DNA from: Hyphomonas sp.
GTDB taxonomy: Bacteria > Pseudomonadota > Alphaproteobacteria > Caulobacterales > Hyphomonadaceae
DNA: 11,364 bases
Assembly (NCBI GenBank): GCA_024743015.1
Contig: JANSXJ010000093.1
Location: 1 to 11,364 of the forward strand
Reading direction: 5' to 3'
Part shown: positions 7,400 to 11,364 of the stretch, one piece after another
How the letters are laid out: each line of letters starts with the position of its first letter
Numbering within the stretch: position 1 is the first letter of the stretch
Position numbers and translations under genes: made by a program
Notes under the pieces: generated by a model
The model's database searches: none
Told to the model about the DNA's origin: nothing
What the model saw: the letters and a program-made list of their open reading frames with translations, nothing else

Positions 7400-8410
7400 T
7401 TAGGAAGCAGAGACCTCGCTCCGCGACATTGGGCGGTGGCGGAGGCTGACCAGGCTGAACGTTACAGCACTATAGATGTAATAGACCTGGTGAAATGCCA
7501 GCGCAGCGAGCCCAAAGGGCAAACCTTTTCGGCGCGTAAAGAACGAGAGCAGGCGCCAGTTCGCCCCCACCATGATGATCGACATTGCCATGAAGATCAA
7601 CGCACCGTGCGGCCAAAGCAAGCTGGTCATTGCCAGCAAAATCGACACAGCCCACAAGCCGGCAATCCCCGCGCGAATGCGTTCTGGAGTAGAGACATTT
7701 AGATTGTTCTCCGGCATGTCTCGCGTCGCGATCAGCCGAGACCAGGGAATGGCCCGTTTCACCACATCGGTCATGACAACCTCACGCAGCGTCCATTCTT
7801 TCAGGTGCGTACAGAGAAGGTCTGGATCGAGCGCGATTTTTCCGCCCGCCTCGCGAATACGATAGCCGAGTTCAATGTCTTCAATAGAGGGCTTGGTGAA
7901 CTGGACGATGTCGAACCCATTCAGGGCCAGGAAGGCTTCACGGCGCACCACGCCGCAGCCAGACCAGAAGGTTGTCGCGTCGCGGTTGGAATGCGTGTGA
8001 TAATAGCGATGCATCAGGTTTTTGTACTGAGATGCAAATCCAGGAGCAGGCGGGTTCTCATCATAAGATCCGAACATGGCGTGAACCGCAGGATCGGCAA
8101 ATGTGAGCGGAATGCGCTCAACTGATTCCGGATGCACGACGACGTCTGCATCGACGAACCACAGCAAGTCACAATCCGTCTTGGTTGCCGCCAGATTACG
8201 CGCTGCGCCTGGGCCGCCATTCTTTGCGGCGCGCAGGACGGTGGCGCCAAAGCGCTTTGCCGTTTCGGCAGTATCCGGGTTAGGGGAGCAATCATCTACA
8301 ACGATCACTTCTTCGACGCTGCCACCGTCGCGCAGCGCGATGAGCGGTGGCAGGGACTTTTCGAGATAGTGAGATGCTTCATAGGCGGGCACGATAACGC
8401 AAATGCGCAC
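7400..8410 (-). CDS. Family 2 glycosyltransferase with C-terminal membrane segments
   Basis: A 336-residue enzyme when started at the GTG at 8410. The GT-A fold opens with RICVIVPAYEA (2-12), then VIVVDDCS (D39, D40), GGPGAARN (65-72), the metal and nucleotide-sugar motif VDAD (D87, D89), WSGCGVVRR (149-157) and SIEDIELGYR (E177, D178), which carries the likely catalytic base. Three hydrophobic stretches (about 248-266, 269-290 and 298-323) anchor it in the inner membrane. Enzymes of this design transfer sugars onto lipid carriers or growing glycans at the cytoplasmic face. Alternative starts exist at TTG 8443 and GTG 8518. The GTG at 8410 is preferred because the fold begins there, AGGG lies upstream, and an extended -10 at 8456-8464 would leave the other starts without a leader. 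Its partner is the GT-C gene downstream. The sugar is unknown. Confidence 0.88.
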   Translation of the reverse strand: MRICVIVPAYEASHYLEKSLPPLIALRDGGSVEEVIVVDDCSPNPDTAETAKRFGATVLRAAKNGGPGAARNLAATKTDCDLLWFVDADVVVHPESVERIPLTFADPAVHAMFGSYDENPPAPGFASQYKNLMHRYYHTHSNRDATTFWSGCGVVRREAFLALNGFDIVQFTKPSIEDIELGYRIREAGGKIALDPDLLCTHLKEWTLREVVMTDVVKRAIPWSRLIATRDMPENNLNVSTPERIRAGIAGLWAVSILLAMTSLLWPHGALIFMAMSIIMVGANWRLLSFFTRRKGLPFGLAALAFHQVYYIYSAVTFSLVSLRHRPMSRSEVSAS

Positions 8411-8455
8411 GGCATTGCCCTGGCTGACATTCTGCTTAACCAATTTTGTCCCCTT

Positions 8456-8464
8456 ACTATACCA
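8456..8464 (-). promoter_or_regulatory. Candidate extended -10 promoter for the GT2 gene
   Basis: Read on the leftward strand, TGGTATAGT matches the extended -10 pattern TGn followed by a near-consensus hexamer. No good -35 is present, which extended -10 promoters tolerate. Transcription would start near 8449, giving a leader of about 40 bases before the GTG at 8410. Confidence 0.35.
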
Positions 8465-8642
8465 CGCACGTTCTGTACGGATGGTGGCATTGGTCCCCAA
8501 TGCAGACGCAACCTGCACCGTGCTTCAACCTCTAACTGCAAAACTCGCGCCAGAAATTTCAGCTTGCCACCAATTTGGACATTAACGCTTTGTTAGGCAT
8601 CAAGGCAAGGCAATTTTGGTGGTTGCGTCGATAACACTCATT

Positions 8643-8673
8643 AAAAAGCAGGCGGATTATGTCCGCCTGCTTT
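8643..8673 (-). terminator. Rho-independent terminator of the oxidoreductase gene
   Basis: Arms 8645-8656 and 8662-8673 form a perfect 12-bp stem (AAAGCAGGCGGA with its complement) around a 5-base loop. On the leftward strand the stem runs into TTTTTAA, the expected T tract. It lies 47 bases after the stop at 8721, so it should end the oxidoreductase transcript and separate it from the GT2 gene. Rightward function is less likely because that side continues TTTGTG. Confidence 0.85.
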
Positions 8674-8720
8674 GTGCTGAATAGATATTTCTAAGAGCCC
8701 ACTGTTTTGAGAGACGAAGT

Positions 8721-10226
8721 CTAGCTCTTTTCGAGGGCCGGCTTTTTATCAACCTGAAATTCTTCGTGATAAGATCGCTCGACGTTTACGTTCCAGATGT
8801 CGTGCTCCTCGCCCATGATGATCTTGGACGCCAACATCGCAGTCAGCATGGAGTGGTCCTGGTTGTTGTAACGATGCATGCCGTTGCGACCAACCGTCTG
8901 GAAGTTTTCCAGAGTAAGAATCCAGTCCTTGATCGTATCGAGCGCGTCTTTGTAGACCGCATCGTAGACAGGGTAGGCTTTCTTCTGGCGGATCACGCAG
9001 CCATCGATGACGCTGTCTTTGGAAGCCAGTCCTAGGAATTCCAATTCTTCGGAGGCCTGTTTGATTAGGTCCTCATCGCTGGTTTCCCAGAGTCCGTCGC
9101 CTTCGTGACAGAAAAACTCCATCCCGATTGATGCATTTTCCTGGTTCGGTAGCATTTCCGGCGACCAGGCGCGGAAGTTCTGAATGCGGCCGACTTTTAC
9201 TTCCGGGCTGTGGATATAGATCCAGTTATCATCAAACGGGTCCGGATGATCCAGGACCAGCGTGACGATGAGGAAGTCGCGATATTTCAGCTTGTCAGCG
9301 GCGTCGATCACGTGCTGCGGCGGCGGTGGATCCATGCAATGGATCAGTTCGCGCACTGGCATTGTATTGATAAAGTGATCTGCGGCCATGCGATACGGTG
9401 TACGCTCGCCGTTCACGTCTTTGATGACCTCGATCTCGGTGACGCGGTTGCCGTCCATGAAGACGCGGCTCACCCACTCTTCCATACGAATTTCGCCGCC
9501 ATTCTCTTGAACCAGCTCAGCAGCTTTTTCCCACATCATGCCAGGTCCGAGGCGAGGATATTCGAACTCCTCGATCAGGCTGGCTGTGTCATTGGCACCG
9601 GTAAGAGCGTTCCATACAGCTTTCATAAGGGACAGATTTTTGATCCGCTGCGCAGCCCAGTCCGCTCGAATTTCGCTGCACGGGATGCCCCACACTTTTT
9701 CCGTGTACGTTTCGAAGAAGTGTTGGAACAGTCGTTTACCGAAACGGTTAGAGACCCACTGCTCGAATGTTTCTTCCGGCTTAGATGGAAAGAATTGTGC
9801 CTTAACGTAACTGAGGCCCACTCGGATCGATTCAATCAGGCCGATATTCATCAGCGCGTTGGTGATTTTCAGCGGGTAGTCATAGTATTTTCCGCGATAG
9901 AAAATCCGGCTCTTACGCGGACGCGTTATAAAGTCATCCGTCAGAATTTCGTGCCAGACCTCTTCAACTTCGCTCACTTTGGTGAAGAAGCGGTGGCCGC
10001 CAATATCAAAGCGATAGCCATTGTGTGACTCTGTCCGCGAGATACCGCCGACAATTTTGTCTGCTTCAAAGACGATCGGTTTGTAATCGGTTGAGTTGCG
10101 TTGTAGTTCATACGCAGACGTCAGTCCGGCAGGTCCACCACCAATAATGGCTACAGTCGTGCGGCTTTCGCCTCCGCGATCTTCTTCTATGGGCAGCGTT
10201 TCTGCGCCTACGGGAGTCCCGTCCAT
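8721..10226 (-). CDS. FAD-dependent oxidoreductase, UDP-galactopyranose mutase/protoporphyrinogen oxidase-like
   Basis: A 501-residue protein, probably cytoplasmic. A leader of about 22 residues precedes a Rossmann FAD-binding site: VAIIGGGPAG (G29, G31, G34), then E54 at the end of the second strand for the ribose and VGGISRT (59-65). The body matches the NAD(P)/FAD-dependent amine-oxidase-like superfamily that includes UDP-galactopyranose mutase. The C-terminal VGRNGMHRYNNQDHS (445-459) is the typical second flavin-contact segment. Relatives commonly sit in polysaccharide clusters, which fits the glycosyltransferases beyond its terminator. Candidate reactions are sugar-nucleotide ring isomerisation or lipid desaturation; neither can be chosen from sequence alone. 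AGGGGA lies 9 bases upstream of the ATG at 10226. It diverges from the CmoA-like gene with 269 bases between. No truncation or frameshift is seen. Confidence 0.85.
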   Translation of the reverse strand: MDGTPVGAETLPIEEDRGGESRTTVAIIGGGPAGLTSAYELQRNSTDYKPIVFEADKIVGGISRTESHNGYRFDIGGHRFFTKVSEVEEVWHEILTDDFITRPRKSRIFYRGKYYDYPLKITNALMNIGLIESIRVGLSYVKAQFFPSKPEETFEQWVSNRFGKRLFQHFFETYTEKVWGIPCSEIRADWAAQRIKNLSLMKAVWNALTGANDTASLIEEFEYPRLGPGMMWEKAAELVQENGGEIRMEEWVSRVFMDGNRVTEIEVIKDVNGERTPYRMAADHFINTMPVRELIHCMDPPPPQHVIDAADKLKYRDFLIVTLVLDHPDPFDDNWIYIHSPEVKVGRIQNFRAWSPEMLPNQENASIGMEFFCHEGDGLWETSDEDLIKQASEELEFLGLASKDSVIDGCVIRQKKAYPVYDAVYKDALDTIKDWILTLENFQTVGRNGMHRYNNQDHSMLTAMLASKIIMGEEHDIWNVNVERSYHEEFQVDKKPALEKS

Positions 10227-10428
10227 CTTCGAATGTCCCCTGTGATACAGACTTGTCTTTATTGTCCCGGATTAAAAAGCAAGACCTGTGCCAACGATTT
10301 AATGCATCCAAATGGTGGCTTGCTGAAAAATCAAGCGGGTTCGCGTAATGAGGGTACGGATTTTCGCACGAAGCGCGATTTTGAGGCCGGATCTTGCAAA
10401 ACCGATTGGAAAATTCGGGCTCATTCGG

Positions 10429-10456
10429 TTGCTAGAACACGACACGTTGGCATAGT
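10429..10456 (+). promoter_or_regulatory. Candidate sigma70-type promoter for the CmoA-like gene
   Basis: TTGCTA (10429-10434) and CATAGT (10451-10456) are separated by 16 bases and each match four of six consensus bases. Transcription would start near 10463, about 33 bases before the ATG at 10496. The rest of the divergent region 10227-10495 shows no convincing operator, hairpin or small gene; a leftward promoter for the oxidoreductase must lie there but is not clear. Confidence 0.35.
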
Positions 10457-10495
10457 CTTTGCGTTATGGGGCGCAGTAATCAGGAGACGGGGACA

Positions 10496-11206
10496 ATGAA
10501 AGTCGGCCACGATATTGAGGCGGGTAACGCCAATTGGTCATTTGGCGGGGACGTTGCGGAAACTTTTGTCGAACATATCCGCCAGTCCGTACCGATGTAT
10601 GAGGAAGGCCACGACCTGGTCTGCAAGTTCAGCGACTATTTCATTCACGATGACAGCGTCGTCTATGAAATGGGAGTTTCGACCGGTGAATTGCTGCGCA
10701 AGCTGGCGACGCGCCATAAAGCCAGAAAAAACGCACGCTGGATCGGGTTTGATACTGAAAAGCCAATGATCACCAAGGCCAAGTCGCACTGTAAGGGCTT
10801 GAAGAATGTTGAACTGTCCGTTGACGATGTTCGACTGTTCGAGTTCGAAAAGTCTGATCTGATCGTATCCTACTACACGATGCAGTTCATTCCGCCGCGC
10901 TATCGCCAGGATATTTTCGACAAGATTTATGAATCCCTCAACTGGGGCGGTGCGTTCATCATGTTTGAAAAGGTCCGTGGGCCGGATGCGCGTTTTCAGG
11001 ATATGATGTCGGCTTTGTACAATGATTTCAAAACAGAGCAGGGCTTTTCTGCCGAGGAAATCCTGTCCAAGACGGGTAGCCTGAAAGGCGTTCTGGATCC
11101 GTTCTCGACTGCAGGCAATATTGATCTTCTGCAGCGTGCAGGGTTCGTCGATCACATGACGATTTTCAAGCATATCTGCTTCGAAGGGTTCATTGCGATC
11201 AAATAA
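10496..11206 (+). CDS. CmoA-like SAM-dependent methyltransferase lacking the carboxy-SAM arginine
   Basis: A 236-residue class I Rossmann methyltransferase, closest by recognition to CmoA, the carboxy-SAM synthase of tRNA wobble-uridine modification. Shared CmoA features are W14-SF and RQSVPMY (29-35), the SAM motif VYEMGVSTGE (56-65), GFDTEKPM (D86), TMQFIPP (128-134), DKIYESLNWGGA (142-153), FEK (157-159) and NDFKTEQGFSAEEI (176-189). In E. coli CmoA the arginine at 199 contacts the carboxylate of carboxy-SAM; the aligned residue here is T193. The asparagine before FTLQF is also changed (Y126). Ordinary SAM use and a different substrate are therefore likely. AGGAGA (10482-10487), 8 bases before the ATG at 10496, favours this start over an ATG at 10466. 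No cmoB is visible. Position beside glycan genes hints at an envelope or lipid role, but this is weak. Confidence 0.85.
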   Translation: MKVGHDIEAGNANWSFGGDVAETFVEHIRQSVPMYEEGHDLVCKFSDYFIHDDSVVYEMGVSTGELLRKLATRHKARKNARWIGFDTEKPMITKAKSHCKGLKNVELSVDDVRLFEFEKSDLIVSYYTMQFIPPRYRQDIFDKIYESLNWGGAFIMFEKVRGPDARFQDMMSALYNDFKTEQGFSAEEILSKTGSLKGVLDPFSTAGNIDLLQRAGFVDHMTIFKHICFEGFIAIK

Positions 11207-11254
11207 TACCGGAACTCTGATCGATCGGATTAGAGATTTCTTTCGGTTCGTTCG

Positions 11255-11270
11255 ATACAGATATCGGTAT
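11255..11270. repeat. Imperfect 16-base palindrome upstream of the last gene
   Basis: ATACAGATATCGGTAT pairs in seven of eight positions about its GATATC centre. It lies in the 141-base gap after the CmoA-like gene and about 78 bases before the next predicted start, a plausible place for a regulator site. No terminator is visible in this gap. Chance occurrence cannot be excluded. Confidence 0.25.
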
Positions 11271-11347
11271 GAGGACGGCTTAGCGGCAACCGGGACTGGT
11301 ATGGGTTTTGCTGCGTAGCGTTTTAGAAGAGTTGATTGGGGAACAAG

Positions 11348-11364
11348 ATGACAGCCATGGTGAA
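11348..11364 (+). CDS. Start of an unidentified rightward gene (partial)
   Basis: An ATG at 11348 follows GGGGAA with 5 bases spacing and opens a frame reading M-T-A-M-V before the window ends. Too little is present to assign a product. The later in-frame ATG at 11357 is an alternative start. The call rests only on the ribosome site and position. Confidence 0.35.

Larger units (their letters stand above)
8411..8720. other. Intergenic region between oxidoreductase and GT2 genes
   Basis: About 310 bases without a supported gene, if GT2 starts at 8410. It holds the terminator of the oxidoreductase gene near its right end and a promoter candidate for GT2 near its left end. A loose pair of arms, CCACCAA (8567-8573) and TTGGTGG (8616-8622), flanks 42 bases and may be chance. 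Part of it (8411-8518) is open in the GT2 frame and could be coding if an upstream start is used. Confidence 0.5.

Noticed and set aside
8567..8622. CCACCAA and TTGGTGG arms as a hairpin or riboswitch
   Set aside because: The arms are short, the 42-base spacer shows no further structure by eye, and chance is the simpler reading.
9210..10028. Rightward open frame of 272 codons
   Set aside because: It lies wholly antisense to the FAD oxidoreductase, whose motifs are unmistakable, and its translation shows no recognisable domain; it is a shadow frame.
10466..10495. Earlier ATG for the CmoA-like protein
   Set aside because: No ribosome site precedes it, and the start at 10496 has AGGAGA at good spacing.
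10538..11173. Leftward open frame of 211 codons
   Set aside because: It is antisense to the CmoA-like gene, which has a good ribosome site and full-length family similarity.

Overview
The window looks like chromosome of a moderately GC-rich, Gram-negative proteobacterium. The likeliest source is a marine-type alphaproteobacterium, possibly Hyphomonadaceae or Maricaulales. That placement is inferred from gene content and style (exported lipoproteins, a DUF3604/parvulin/HupE operon, a CmoA-like methyltransferase next to glycan genes); no marker gene fixes the taxon. No rRNA, tRNA, CRISPR array, insertion sequence or phage gene is visible.

Left half (1-5617): a lipoprotein of the DUF3604 family, reading leftward and cut by the window edge (1-1039), lies downstream of a Crp/Fnr-type regulator on the same strand (1128-1802). 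Divergent from the regulator is a tight three-gene operon. It encodes a complete DUF3604 lipoprotein (1905-3809), a membrane-anchored parvulin-like peptidyl-prolyl isomerase (3810-4643, zero-base gap) and a HupE/UreJ-type membrane protein (4640-5617, 4-base overlap, TTG start). The two DUF3604 proteins are close paralogues with PHP/amidohydrolase-like metal motifs (HxH, TDH, PHN, and SDSH in the complete copy). A perfect inverted repeat, AATGTC-N8-GACATT, sits between the regulator and the operon and overlaps a TTGACA -35 candidate, so it is the best candidate operator. The inferred picture is a regulated cell-envelope module: exported metal-dependent hydrolases, a dedicated foldase, and a membrane protein of a family linked to metal uptake. 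Its substrate is unknown.

Right half (5637-10226): three leftward genes look like envelope glycan or glycolipid assembly. They are an FAD oxidoreductase of the UDP-galactopyranose mutase/protoporphyrinogen oxidase-like superfamily (8721-10226), a membrane-anchored GT2 glycosyltransferase (7400-8410) and a polytopic GT-C (GT39/PMT_2-like) glycosyltransferase (5637-7265). A perfect 12-bp stem terminator follows the oxidoreductase gene, so the GT pair probably has its own promoter.

Right end: divergent from the oxidoreductase is a homologue of CmoA (10496-11206). By alignment from memory it lacks the arginine that recognises the carboxylate of carboxy-SAM, so it is probably an ordinary SAM methyltransferase or a neofunctionalised paralogue. 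The last bases hold the probable start of another rightward gene.
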